From Croceivirga thetidis (GTDB lineage: Bacteria > Bacteroidota > Bacteroidia > Flavobacteriales > Flavobacteriaceae), in the NCBI RefSeq assembly GCF_012272815.1, contig NZ_JAAWWL010000002.1, positions 526,280 to 590,279 on the forward strand: a stretch of DNA of 64,000 bases, written 5' to 3'. The notes beneath the pieces were generated by a model. It was not told the origin of the DNA, did no database searches, and worked only from the letters and a program-made list of their open reading frames with translations. A program made the translations under genes and the position numbers. Positions 49,530-59,080 of this stretch are shown piece by piece. Position 1 is the stretch's first letter. Each line of letters opens with the position of its first letter.

Positions 49530-52500
49530 TTAGCTTTTCGTAGCTTGAGTTTGGATTGAAGATTTTAATTCTTTCTTGTCAATGGTGATGGGCAATTGTA
49601 CCACAAAAGTGGAACCTTTTCCTTTTCCTTCGGAAGTAGCCCAGATATCACCACCGTGCGATTCAATGATTTTTTGCACCATGTAAAGGCCTAAACCGGA
49701 ACCTTCTACGCTGCCGTCAAAACGTTCAAAGGGTGTAAACAGCTTATCCAAGGCCCGTTTATCCATACCGGAACCGTTGTCGATAATCGCAAATTCATTG
49801 TAATGTGCCCTGCGTTTGGCTTCTACCTTGACCACAGGGAGTTTTTGGTCTCCCATGAATTTAATGGCATTATCAATCAAGTTTTCGAAGACCTGAAGAA
49901 TTCGATTGTGATCGCCAAAAATTTCGGGTAATTCGGCATCTACGATGAGACTGGTATTGTTTTCCAACAATCGTCCCATTACTAGGTTAGAAGCCAAATC
50001 TAGTACTTCATTGGTGTCAAGTACCTCCATTCGGTTTTCGATTTTACCCAATCGGGCAATTTCTGAAATGTCGGTGATAAGATTGGTCATGGTATCACAG
50101 GTCTCATCGATATACTTGATGTAATCCTTCAATTCAGGTTTGTCCTCAATATCAAGTTCCATGGGTATTAGGCTTGCAATACCCTTAATACTGTTTAATG
50201 GACTCTTTAAATCGTGCGATACCGCAAACGCAAAGCGCTGTATCTCCTCATTACGGGTGGTTAGGGTATCGGCCGCCTTGAGCAGCTTTTTCTTTTGCAA
50301 TCGCAGTTCTTTGGTACGAGCGGCGATTTCCGTTTCCAGTCGTACCTGGTAACGCTCCATCTTGGTCACTCGAGATTGGTGTATTTTAAAAGCGCTGAAC
50401 AACACCATACCAATCAATAGCGAACGGAACCACCAGGTCTGCCAAAAGGGTGGGGTAATGGTCAGGTGCAAGGTTCGTTCGTTATCGACCCAGACACCGT
50501 CTGAGTTGGTTGATTTTATGCGTAGAATGTATTCGCCAGGGCTCAAATTGGTATAGGTGGCATGTTTATCATCACCAACGTAGTTCCATTCCGTTTCAAA
50601 GTTTTCGAGAAAATACGCAAAGCTTACGCGTTCAGGATGACGGTAGGTGAGGGCGTGAAACTCAAAATTCAACACATCGAGGTTATAAGCTAGGGTCATG
50701 GAATCTGTCTGGCTGATATCGTTGGTCAACACCTTCAATTCATCACCAGGTAGCACTTCCTTATTAAAGATTTTAAGCTTTGAGATAAAGATATTCGGCT
50801 TGGTCTGCCGACGTTTTACTTCCTCTGGTGTGAAAATATTGAATCCGCCACTACCACCGAACGCCAGTTCGCCAGTGGAAGTAAGAATACTGGACGCCGC
50901 ATTGAATTCATTGCCTTGCAATCCATCATTCACATCATAATCCACAAAGGCTTCGTTTTTATAATCGAAACGGGTAATGCCATTACCGGTACTCAGCCAT
51001 AAAAATCCACTCTTATCTTGAATGATACCACGTATGGCATCGTCCTTTAGGCCTTCAGCCTTGGTAATGGCCACGAACCTATCGGTCAAGGGCTGGTAAC
51101 GGTTTAGTCCTGCTTGGGTTCCAACCCAAATATGCCCCTCGTTGTCTTGAAAAAGAGTGTTTACAAAATCATTGCTGATGGTACGCTTTTCGTGCATGCT
51201 ATGGTAGTGCACAGGGGTAAACCGGTTATTTTCCTCAACAACTTTAAACAGACCTTTGGTTTGGGTTCCGACCCATATCTGACCTTGTTCATCTTCCAAT
51301 AAACGTGCAATGGTAGCAGCTTCGGAACCGTCCTTTTCAGAACGAAGGCTCACGTGTCGATACTTCTCGGTTTTGGGATGGTATACATGCACGCCCCCAA
51401 AAAGGGTCACAAACCACATGCGGCCTTTACGGTCTTGATGTATGTCTATAACGTTGTTTGAACCTAAAAAAGAGTTCTCCTTAGTCCAGGTTTCAAATTT
51501 TTTGGTCTTAGGGTCGAATATGGCCACTCCATTCGCCCAAGAACCGACCCATAGGCGTTTTTGGTCGTCTTCAAAAAGTGTCAGAACCACATCGGAATGT
51601 AATTTTCCGTTGGAAAGGGAGTAGTGCTCATAGGTATTGGCTTCACGGTCCCAATAATTGAGTCCACCGCCGTCGGTACCAATCCATAAATTGCCCTTAC
51701 TATCTTCCTTAAAACAGTTGACAATATTGTTGCTGAGGGAGTTGGAACCAAAAGGGTCTTTCTGTAGGTGCCTAAATTTTCGGTATTCGGTATCGTAAAA
51801 GCTGAGGCCATTTTTGTAAGGGCCCATCCACATCACTCCATTTTTGGCACGGTATACCACCCAAATGGAATTCCCCGAAATGGAATTCGGCTTGCTGACC
51901 GACGATTTGTAATGGTTTAGGTTGTTCCAATCGGGACTTAAAATGTACAACCCATCATTTTCAGTACCCATCCAAATGTTTTGGTCGGCATCTTCGGCCA
52001 CACTGGCAATCTTCACACCCTTGCTGATTTCTTTACGTTCAGTTTTAAAGGAATAATCGTCCAATACGGAAAGTTGTATCAATTCACCGTCGTGTGAACC
52101 CAATAAGAACCCTGAATCATCGGCTTCTATCGCATAGCTCAGGTTCTGTAGACCATCGATTTGGGTAATCACCTGTAAATCATTACTAATCAAGTATATG
52201 GATGCTTGAGTAATGATCAGTAATTTATCCTGCAAAACCGGAAATACCTCTACTATATAATGGTTGCTTGGACCACCTTTGACAATTTCATCAAAAATGA
52301 CCTGTTTGGTTTCACCCGTTTTTATATTGTAACGATAGACCCCTTCGCTATCGGTTCCCAACCATAAATAATCATCCTGTCGTGCAATCGCCCCAAAGTA
52401 TTTGCCCTGTAAGAACTGTGATTCGGCAACGAACGGGTAGGGGGTAACCACGTTTAAATCGCTCTGATAGAGGTTTAAACCTTGATTGGTACCAATGTAG

Positions 52501-52796
52501 AGGTTGCCTTCTGCATCTTCGTAAAGCTTTTCAACATAGCCATCGGTTAGCCCAATTTTGCCATCAAGGGTCTTTTCAAAGATTTTAAAAGAAGTGCCGT
52601 CGTATCGGTTGAGCCCGTTAGGCGTACCGACCCAAAGAAAACCATTTCGGTCTTCCAGTAGTTGGGTGGCAGAACTTTGCGACATGCCCGTGCGAATATG
52701 CTGCAGGCTAAAGTCTTCAATAATTGGTGTAGGTTGTTGAGCTGAGAGGTTGCTAAAGATTTGGGAAACAATTGCAATGATTACAAAATGTTTCAT
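49530..52796 (-). CDS. Two-component propeller sensor histidine kinase
   Basis: A 1088-residue membrane sensor. A signal peptide (to about residue 19) is followed by two seven-bladed propellers of Reg_prop repeats (for example EDRNGFLWVGTPNGLNRYDG, EDSKGNLWIGTDGGGLNYWD, QDNEGHIWVGTQAGLNRYQP), a Y_Y_Y domain (about 690-770, FAYFLENFETEWNYVG), one membrane helix (about 780-800) and a kinase core. The acceptor is His861 in FAVSHDLKSPLNS. The ATP site is visible as NLIDNAIKF, IDNGSGMDKR and EGSGLGLYMV. No receiver or DNA-binding domain is fused, unlike the hybrid form. The partner regulator is not adjacent. Confidence 0.93.
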   Translation of the reverse strand: MKHFVIIAIVSQIFSNLSAQQPTPIIEDFSLQHIRTGMSQSSATQLLEDRNGFLWVGTPNGLNRYDGTSFKIFEKTLDGKIGLTDGYVEKLYEDAEGNLYIGTNQGLNLYQSDLNVVTPYPFVAESQFLQGKYFGAIARQDDYLWLGTDSEGVYRYNIKTGETKQVIFDEIVKGGPSNHYIVEVFPVLQDKLLIITQASIYLISNDLQVITQIDGLQNLSYAIEADDSGFLLGSHDGELIQLSVLDDYSFKTERKEISKGVKIASVAEDADQNIWMGTENDGLYILSPDWNNLNHYKSSVSKPNSISGNSIWVVYRAKNGVMWMGPYKNGLSFYDTEYRKFRHLQKDPFGSNSLSNNIVNCFKEDSKGNLWIGTDGGGLNYWDREANTYEHYSLSNGKLHSDVVLTLFEDDQKRLWVGSWANGVAIFDPKTKKFETWTKENSFLGSNNVIDIHQDRKGRMWFVTLFGGVHVYHPKTEKYRHVSLRSEKDGSEAATIARLLEDEQGQIWVGTQTKGLFKVVEENNRFTPVHYHSMHEKRTISNDFVNTLFQDNEGHIWVGTQAGLNRYQPLTDRFVAITKAEGLKDDAIRGIIQDKSGFLWLSTGNGITRFDYKNEAFVDYDVNDGLQGNEFNAASSILTSTGELAFGGSGGFNIFTPEEVKRRQTKPNIFISKLKIFNKEVLPGDELKVLTNDISQTDSMTLAYNLDVLNFEFHALTYRHPERVSFAYFLENFETEWNYVGDDKHATYTNLSPGEYILRIKSTNSDGVWVDNERTLHLTITPPFWQTWWFRSLLIGMVLFSAFKIHQSRVTKMERYQVRLETEIAARTKELRLQKKKLLKAADTLTTRNEEIQRFAFAVSHDLKSPLNSIKGIASLIPMELDIEDKPELKDYIKYIDETCDTMTNLITDISEIARLGKIENRMEVLDTNEVLDLASNLVMGRLLENNTSLIVDAELPEIFGDHNRILQVFENLIDNAIKFMGDQKLPVVKVEAKRRAHYNEFAIIDNGSGMDKRALDKLFTPFERFDGSVEGSGLGLYMVQKIIESHGGDIWATSEGKGKGSTFVVQLPITIDKKELKSSIQTQATKS

Positions 52797-52987
52797 TTGG
52801 GGGATTTAAAGATTGGATGATACTGGTTGATGATGTGAAAAAAGAACAAATGGGAGGGGAAGTCAACTTTTTGTAGTGGCGCTCTTAAAAATTGTTGTGA
52901 AAGTGGTGAATTTCGACATGACCAAAAATTGTGGATAACTCCCTTGCAAACCCTTGTCTATACAAGTATTTAGAGGGAATCGCTGGC

Positions 52988-53012
52988 CCTAAAAAATCTC
53001 GTTATTTTTAGG
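52988..53012 (+). promoter_or_regulatory. Inverted repeat upstream of the cyclase gene
   Basis: Arms CCTAAAAA (52988-52995) and TTTTTAGG (53005-53012) flank 9 nt and end 27 bp before the ATG at 53040. The hairpin or operator could regulate the cyclase. No T tract follows, so it is not a good terminator. The rest of the 243-bp gap between kinase and cyclase shows no gene. Confidence 0.4.
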
Positions 53013-53039
53013 TCATCGAAAACCACGAAAACTAAGGCG

Positions 53040-54131
53040 ATGATATCACCCAAATTACGGTGGAACCTGGGTCGAATTCTACCTTTCGGAATCATTTGGC
53101 TGTTTGTCAATTGGGTCTTTATCCTGTCTGATACTATGGCTTTGGGTGACAATCCATCTCCTGATGGTACGGTGGGCTTTACCAAAGAAGTTTTGGTCTT
53201 TGCCAGCGTAATATCGTTTTTGATTGGATTAGTTGTGGGCTTCACTGAATTAATATTTGTCAACCGTTTATTTCGCCGTTTTAGCCTTTGGAAGACTGTA
53301 ATTGGCAAGTTTCTGCTCTATGGGTTCTTGTTTGCGGCCATTCTATATTTAGCATATCCCGTGGCAGCAAGTTTGGAGTTGGGTGTACCCGTTACAGATG
53401 CCGCGGTGGTGGAAAAAGCATCGTTTTTTTGGGGCAGTTATGCTTTCTGGAGTACCGTAATTCAGGTATCGTTCAGTTTGTTACTTTGCTTCGTATACGC
53501 TGCCATCAGTGAGAATCTGGGGTTATTGGTCTTGGTGAATCTGTTTACCGGAAAATACCACAGCCCAAAGCAGGAAGAACGCATCTTTTTGTTTTTGGAC
53601 ATGTACGATTCTACAAGTATTGCCGAAGCTTTGGGACATACCCGCTATTTTGAATTCTTACAGCGGTATTACGATGATATGGCCGATGCCATAATACGTA
53701 CTAGAGGAGAGGTCTACCAGTATATTGGGGATGAGATTGTGATTACCTGGCCAAAACACAAGGGATTACCGAATATGAACTGTATTCGTTGTTTTTTCGA
53801 AATGAAGGCCGATTTGGAGCAAAAACATTCGAAATACCAGGCAGATTTTGGTGCGATACCAAAATTTAAAGGAGGCATGCACATGGGAACAGTAACCACA
53901 GGTGAAGTTGGCGCGTTGAAGAAAGAGATTGTGTATACAGGCGATGTATTAAATACATCAGCGCGAATTCAAGGCCTGTGCAAGGAATTGAATCAAGAGT
54001 TTTTGATTTCTAAAGAGTTGTATGAGAGGTTGGCTATTGCAGAAGTATTCAAAGCAACGGTTTTAGGAACTCATAATTTACGTGGAAAACAAAAGGATAT
54101 AGAAATCTACACAATATCAGAAAAGGAGTAG
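53040..54131 (+). CDS. Membrane class III adenylate/guanylate cyclase
   Basis: A 363-residue protein with four membrane helices (about 12-30, 50-76, 88-108, 130-165) followed by a class III cyclase domain (about 180-363). The two metal-binding Asp are in IFLFLDMYDSTSIAEAL (Asp187) and VYQYIGDEIVITWP (Asp231). The C-terminal dimer motif YTGDVLNTSARIQGLCKEL carries the expected Asn and Arg. It should make cAMP or cGMP at the inner face of the membrane. The specificity residue cannot be settled here. It is divergent from the sensor-kinase gene. Confidence 0.9.
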   Translation: MISPKLRWNLGRILPFGIIWLFVNWVFILSDTMALGDNPSPDGTVGFTKEVLVFASVISFLIGLVVGFTELIFVNRLFRRFSLWKTVIGKFLLYGFLFAAILYLAYPVAASLELGVPVTDAAVVEKASFFWGSYAFWSTVIQVSFSLLLCFVYAAISENLGLLVLVNLFTGKYHSPKQEERIFLFLDMYDSTSIAEALGHTRYFEFLQRYYDDMADAIIRTRGEVYQYIGDEIVITWPKHKGLPNMNCIRCFFEMKADLEQKHSKYQADFGAIPKFKGGMHMGTVTTGEVGALKKEIVYTGDVLNTSARIQGLCKELNQEFLISKELYERLAIAEVFKATVLGTHNLRGKQKDIEIYTISEKE

Positions 54132-54268
54132 TTCCCACAGATTACGAAATAATCTATTTGACATAATATAAATTATAGTACAAATGCTTATATGGGTAAA
54201 ACTGCGCCAATACCACCGTATTTGATATAATATCTGATATAACTTCATCTGAGCGATTTTTATTATGT

Positions 54269-54514
54269 CTATCTGACATAGATTGGTTTTTCACTTTCTT
54301 TCTTAACATTATCGAAAAAACCTTGATCTTCCATCCATCTATCATTAAACACTTTGTCAATGTCATTATAACCATTATCTGGAGAGTACATTACTATTTT
54401 TGAACCCTTGGCAATAAATTCTTTAATTCATAAAATCCATACGTAGCAGCGCGTAAAAACTGCGTTAAAAACGTAGCCTATTTTTTGACCAAATTGTTCT
54501 TTTCCAAATTGCAT
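54269..54514 (-). pseudogene. Frameshifted small gene in the 54132-54628 gap
   Basis: Reading leftward, three frames join into one natural protein: MQFGKEQFGQKIGYVFNAVF from the ATG at 54514, then RAATYGFYELK one frame over, then EFIAKGSKIVMYSPDNGYND continuing to KKESEKPIYVR and a TAG at 54269. Two single-base shifts near 54450 and 54420 would explain it. The joined product of about 80 residues matches nothing I know. Recent decay or sequence error are both possible. Left of it (54154-54268) another frame is open but ends without a convincing start. Nothing further is seen in the gap. Confidence 0.4.
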
Positions 54515-54581
54515 TAAATTGAAATCGAATTGGAATTAATTTTTTGAGATATAGACTTGATTAGAAAATCTGGAAACAAAA

Positions 54582-54606
54582 AAGCCCACCTAAAACAGAT
54601 GGGCTT
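54582..54606 (-). terminator. Intrinsic terminator of the cold-shock gene
   Basis: AAGCCCA (54582-54588) pairs with TGGGCTT (54600-54606) around an 11-nt loop. On the minus strand the stem is followed by TTTTGTTTCC. It lies 23 bp past the cold-shock stop. Confidence 0.8.
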
Positions 54607-54628
54607 AAAAGAAATTAGTTTTATGAAT

Positions 54629-54820
54629 TTAGATGACCTTTACGTTAACTGCATTCAATCCTTTTTTTCCTTGCTCTAAATCAAACTCAACGTGGTCACC
54701 TTCGCGAATTTCGTCGATTAATCCAGAAACATGTACAAAGTGCTCTTTATCCGCACCTTCCTCATTAATGAAACCAAAACCTTTGGTGTCGTTGAAGAAC
54801 TTTACTGTTCCTTTACTCAT
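54629..54820 (-). CDS. cspA: Cold-shock-domain protein
   Basis: A 63-residue single-domain cold-shock protein. RNP-1 is KGFGFINEEG and RNP-2 is EHFVHVSGL; the start MSKGTVKFFNDTKGFGFI is highly typical of Bacteroidota. It binds single-stranded RNA and DNA and melts RNA structure. It is a little shorter than E. coli CspA. Upstream, CACCTTTG (complement of 54845-54852) is one base off the TAnnTTTG -7 box and would leave a leader of about 20 nt. The gene is transcribed alone and ends at a hairpin. Confidence 0.96.
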   Translation of the reverse strand: MSKGTVKFFNDTKGFGFINEEGADKEHFVHVSGLIDEIREGDHVEFDLEQGKKGLNAVNVKVI

Positions 54821-55065
54821 TTTATGTGTTTAAATATTAAGGTGCAAAGGTGGGGCTTATTATTGGTTAATCAGTGATTTATTCTAGAAGTCCCAAAGAT
54901 TTAATTTGTAAACCATTTTAAAATTGTCCAAAACTGACTAAGTACTTCAATTTAATGGAATGATTTAAGGTCGAACTTGACATTAACCTATTACCAAACA
55001 ATACCACCAGCTTCCAATTCGTTATTTTTAAAATCGAGATTTCTTCTTAACTATATACAGCAGTT

Positions 55066-58000
55066 TTGCGACTTAAAAAGCGTTGGAAACGATTACTATT
55101 AGCACTGATTGCAGTGCCCCTACTTGCTTTTGGCGGTCTCCTACTCTATGTGCAAAGCAACCAAGCCGAAATCCTTAAAAACGAAATCGCAAAACTCAAT
55201 GAAACCTATAAGGGACGAATCACTGTTGGTACAAGTCGGGTCTCTTTCTGGAGTAATTTTCCGGACCTCTCCATTAAAGTGTATGATGTAAAAATCTTTG
55301 AGACCAAGGCCAATGATGCTCCGGTCATTATGGAGGTCAATGACCTTTATGTGGGCTTTAACCTTTGGGACATGGCCACAGGTAACTACGAGATACACTC
55401 CATACTGGTTCGTGACGGGGTTTTTAATATCGTGATACACGAAGACAATACCACCAACCTCCAAAATTCATTGGTCACTGCCACCGAAGAAAGTTCTGAG
55501 GCCACCAATTTTCAGTTAAAACGAATCCGCCTAAAAAATCTGGATGTTCATACCCTAGATGAAGCCACCAACACTGATGTGGAAAAGTTCATCTATGAGG
55601 CCAAAGGGGGTTTTAAAATTGAAGATAACATCATCGCAGGCCATATTGATACAGAGCTTGAACTCAACATCATTCAAAATGGCGATACAACCTTTATTCG
55701 TAAAAAACACTTTGAAATCCATACCGATGTCGCCTTTAACGAAGCTACGGGGGTGTTGAACATTGCCCCATCCGGTATTCTGATGGAGAACGGTGATTTT
55801 GACATTCAGGGTAGTATCGCTACCAAAAACGATGTCGACTTGGACCTAAGCATTAAAGGGACCAAACCCAATTTTGATATGCTTATCGCCTTTGCCCCTG
55901 CCGATGTGATTCCCTTTTTAGAGAAATACAACAACGCTGGTGAAATCTATTTCAATGCCAGTATCAAAGGTCCCGCCAATAAAGGCAATAGCCCGGCCAT
56001 CAATGCTGAATTCGGTGCTGGAAAGGCCTTTTTGGAAAATACGGCCCGTGCTAAGAAAATTGACGAAATGGGCTTTAAGGGCCATTTTACCAATGGTGCC
56101 CAGCACAATGCCAGTACCATGGAATTTTCGGTGACCGATATGACGGCTTCATTGGAAGAAGGTGAATTTAAGGGCAACCTCTTTGTCAAGAATTTTGAGG
56201 CCCCTGAAGTGGACTTGCAATTGGAAGCCGACTTTAACCTTGATTTTATCGCCGAGTTCTTTGAACTGCAACAGGTAGAAAACGCTTCGGGAAACGTTCG
56301 GGTACAATTGAATTTTCACGATATCGTGGATGTTGACAATCCGCAAATGGCCTTGCAGCAATTGAACCAGGCCTACTTTGCAGCTTTGCAAGTGGAAGAT
56401 TTGCACCTGGAAGCGGAGAACCTACCCGTTCCCCTCGACTCCCTAAATGTGGACTTGATTATGAATGGCAAAGAAGCGACGCTTAAGCAGTTCGATTTGA
56501 TCATGGGCAATTCAGACCTTTCCATAAATGGATTTCTATCAGACCTGCCTTCAATTGTACACCATACGGCCACGCCAGTAACCGCCCATTTGGATATTAC
56601 TTCCAAATCGCTTGATATCGCTGAACTGACGGGATTTTCTGCCCAAGATTCCATACAAACCGGTTTTGATGAACAGGTCGAAAATCTAAGCCTTGGGCTT
56701 TCCTTTGTTGCCGCTGCTAAGGATTTTACGGAATCCAACTATTTACCCCGAGGGGAATTCTTTATCGATAGTCTTTACGCCGAATTAAAGCATTACCCAC
56801 ATCAACTGCACGACTTTCATTCAGATATACTTATCGATGATACAGATTTAAAAATCGTAGACTTCAGTGGGTATATTGACGATAGTGATTTCCACTTTGA
56901 TGGACTGATACATGACTATGCTTTTTGGATGCAACCCGAACGCAATGGTGATGTGGATTTGGATGTGAACCTTACCTCAAAGAAATTGCGCTTGGAGGAT
57001 GTTTTCTCGTACAAGGGTGAAAATTACGTACCCGAAGAATACCGTCATGAGATTTTTGATGACCTGGCCCTACACTTTAGCTCAAAAATGCACTATGCCG
57101 ATTCTGCACTGCAATCTGTGGCCATAACCCTTGATAAGCTGGATACCAAGATGGAACTCCACCCCCAACGTTTTCATGACTTTAAGGGTACTATCCAATA
57201 TGAAAATGAGCACCTGTTAATCAAAGATTTTCATGGAGAAATTGGTTCCACCACATTTAATGTGGATTTGGATTACTTCTTGGGAGAAGATGAAACCATA
57301 AAAAAACGGGATAACTACATAGCGGTTCAAGCCAATTATATTGATTACGATGCCTTGTTCGATTTTGAGTTGAGTCCACCCGATTCCACGCAAACCAAAA
57401 CCGCCACTTTAGGGGATGTTCCCGAGCATGCCGCAGCATTTAACATCTACGAACTGCCATTTACCAACATGCGCTTTAAAGCGGATATCGCCCATTTTAT
57501 ATACCATCGTATCGACCTTCAGAACATCAAGGCCGATTTGCGAACTACGCCAGACCATTACCTCTATGTGGATACCCTAAGCATGAATGCTGCAGGTGGT
57601 AACATTCAATTGAGCGGTTATTTTAATGGTAGTGACCCGGAACACATCTATATGAAGCCCGATTTGAAAATGACCAATGTAGACTTGGACAAATTGCTGT
57701 TCAAGTTTGAAAACTTTGGACAAGACCATCTGGTTTCTGAAAACCTACAGGGTAAGCTCACTTCTAACATTAGCGGAATGATTAGAGTGTATCCTGATTT
57801 GGTGCCCGATTTGGACCAATCCACCCTAGAAATGGACGTTAAAGTGCTTGACGGTAAACTCAAGAACTACGACCCTATGTTGGCCCTATCGGATTATATG
57901 GGCGATAAAAACCTTCAAAACATCCGATTCGATACGTTACAGAACCGTTTGACCATTGACAAGGGTACCATCAACATTCCTGCCATGACCATAGAGTCTA

Positions 58001-58263
58001 GTCTTGGACATATGGAACTTTCCGGCACCCATGATAGCAATCAGAATATTGACTATTACCTGCGTATCCCATGGAAGACCGTTCGTCAGGCCACTTGGCA
58101 AAAACTCTTCGGAAATAAAAAAGACTCCGTAGCCACTGAAGAACAGGTTGATGAAATCGTAGAAGTCGACCCGAACCGTAAGACCAAGTTCTTAAACATT
58201 AAGGTCCAGGGCACCCTCGATGACTACAAAATATCCTTGGGCAAGAAGAAAGACGGTCGTTGA
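55066..58263 (+). CDS. AsmA-family protein
   Basis: A 1065-residue envelope protein that apparently starts at the TTG at 55066, since the frame has no ATG nearby and a stop lies 16 bp upstream. An N-terminal membrane helix (about 10-29, LLLALIAVPLLAFGGLLLYV) is followed by a long, repetitive beta-strand body. AsmA motifs are seen at both ends: LNETYKGRITVGTSRVSFWS with FPDLSIKVYDVKI, and the C-terminal LQNIRFDTLQNRLTIDKGTI with MELSGTHDSNQNIDYYLRIP. AsmA/TamB-type proteins bridge the periplasm and help move lipids to the outer membrane. Single gene. Confidence 0.87.
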   Translation: MRLKKRWKRLLLALIAVPLLAFGGLLLYVQSNQAEILKNEIAKLNETYKGRITVGTSRVSFWSNFPDLSIKVYDVKIFETKANDAPVIMEVNDLYVGFNLWDMATGNYEIHSILVRDGVFNIVIHEDNTTNLQNSLVTATEESSEATNFQLKRIRLKNLDVHTLDEATNTDVEKFIYEAKGGFKIEDNIIAGHIDTELELNIIQNGDTTFIRKKHFEIHTDVAFNEATGVLNIAPSGILMENGDFDIQGSIATKNDVDLDLSIKGTKPNFDMLIAFAPADVIPFLEKYNNAGEIYFNASIKGPANKGNSPAINAEFGAGKAFLENTARAKKIDEMGFKGHFTNGAQHNASTMEFSVTDMTASLEEGEFKGNLFVKNFEAPEVDLQLEADFNLDFIAEFFELQQVENASGNVRVQLNFHDIVDVDNPQMALQQLNQAYFAALQVEDLHLEAENLPVPLDSLNVDLIMNGKEATLKQFDLIMGNSDLSINGFLSDLPSIVHHTATPVTAHLDITSKSLDIAELTGFSAQDSIQTGFDEQVENLSLGLSFVAAAKDFTESNYLPRGEFFIDSLYAELKHYPHQLHDFHSDILIDDTDLKIVDFSGYIDDSDFHFDGLIHDYAFWMQPERNGDVDLDVNLTSKKLRLEDVFSYKGENYVPEEYRHEIFDDLALHFSSKMHYADSALQSVAITLDKLDTKMELHPQRFHDFKGTIQYENEHLLIKDFHGEIGSTTFNVDLDYFLGEDETIKKRDNYIAVQANYIDYDALFDFELSPPDSTQTKTATLGDVPEHAAAFNIYELPFTNMRFKADIAHFIYHRIDLQNIKADLRTTPDHYLYVDTLSMNAAGGNIQLSGYFNGSDPEHIYMKPDLKMTNVDLDKLLFKFENFGQDHLVSENLQGKLTSNISGMIRVYPDLVPDLDQSTLEMDVKVLDGKLKNYDPMLALSDYMGDKNLQNIRFDTLQNRLTIDKGTINIPAMTIESSLGHMELSGTHDSNQNIDYYLRIPWKTVRQATWQKLFGNKKDSVATEEQVDEIVEVDPNRKTKFLNIKVQGTLDDYKISLGKKKDGR

Positions 58264-58315
58264 TTTTCAAATTCCTTTTTTGGAGTATCAGTTCGAAGAA
58301 AGAAAACTATAACAC

Positions 58316-58924
58316 TTACTCAAAACATTGCGTTTCGCAGAATTCATAAAGGTCCCAAACGGTTTTAAGTTGTGTATTCTTTTTCTGGAGTTCTAATTGC
58401 AGTTCGGGACAATCGAAAAAGTAGGCCCTTAATTTTTTCTTTTTAAAACCGAAAAGACCCTGTGTCACCCTAAGCATTTCTCTTGAACCTGGTCTGTAAA
58501 AAAACGGAACGGATTCTACATACGAATTGTCGTCATGAACGAATTCCTGTTCGTAATACATAAGATTTTCCGAATGCGCTATTAGGCGTAAAAATGCCCT
58601 TGGAGAGTCATTATCAGTGTAATACCGAAACTTTAAAAAATCACTTTCCTCGCGAAATGGTACTGCCTCATAATTTCTTCCTTCATACCCATAACCAAGA
58701 ATATCATTTGGTCCGTATCGCTTGGTTCTTGACTTCCCTTCGCTTTTAAATCGCACTTTATCGTATAGCGACACAAAAGGCTCTGGGGAACGGTCTTTCA
58801 ATAGGCCATAAATGGTATCCCCACTTTTTTCAATGATGTATCCCTCATTAAAATTTCGCTTTTGCGCATCCAACGTACAAGTAATACAAACCAGTAACAG
58901 GAAAACAAAGAATCTTTTTATCAT
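58316..58924 (-). CDS. Hypothetical exported protein
   Basis: A 202-residue protein with a clear signal peptide (MIKRFFVFLLLVCITCTLDAQ). The mature part begins NEGYIIEKSGDTIYGLLKDR, a motif shared by many small Bacteroidota exported proteins of unknown function. The remainder is beta-rich with aromatic strands (FLRLIAHSENLMYYEQEF) and a Lys-rich hairpin (LFGFKKKKLRAYFFDCP), and it has two C-terminal Cys. It is convergent with the AsmA gene, 52 bp away. A long inverted repeat lies directly upstream of its start. Confidence 0.75.
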   Translation of the reverse strand: MIKRFFVFLLLVCITCTLDAQKRNFNEGYIIEKSGDTIYGLLKDRSPEPFVSLYDKVRFKSEGKSRTKRYGPNDILGYGYEGRNYEAVPFREESDFLKFRYYTDNDSPRAFLRLIAHSENLMYYEQEFVHDDNSYVESVPFFYRPGSREMLRVTQGLFGFKKKKLRAYFFDCPELQLELQKKNTQLKTVWDLYEFCETQCFE

Positions 58925-58938
58925 AGCGCTAATGGTAT

Positions 58939-58984
58939 TTGATTTTGGTCATTGTTATACCCCCAAATGGTGTACCAAAATCAA
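58939..58984 (-). promoter_or_regulatory. 11-bp inverted repeat upstream of the exported hypothetical
   Basis: TTGATTTTGGT (58939-58949) and ACCAAAATCAA (58974-58984) are perfect 11-bp arms 24 nt apart. The repeat ends 14 bp upstream of the ATG at 58924. It could be a leader hairpin or a paired regulator site. Its length also fits a tiny mobile-element remnant, but no second copy was noticed in the window. Confidence 0.45.
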
Positions 58985-59080
58985 TCCACAATGATGCGCT
59001 TCAACCCAATTTTTCGGTTACTAGTAGAAAAGTTGACATTATCAGAACATCAGAATTTAAATATTACAATTAGATGAATT

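Noticed and set aside
54154-54375. A 73-codon minus-strand ORF in the gap before the cold-shock gene.
   Set aside because: Its first half is out of frame with the better reading at 54269-54391, and it has no convincing start or terminator; only its tail looks protein-like.
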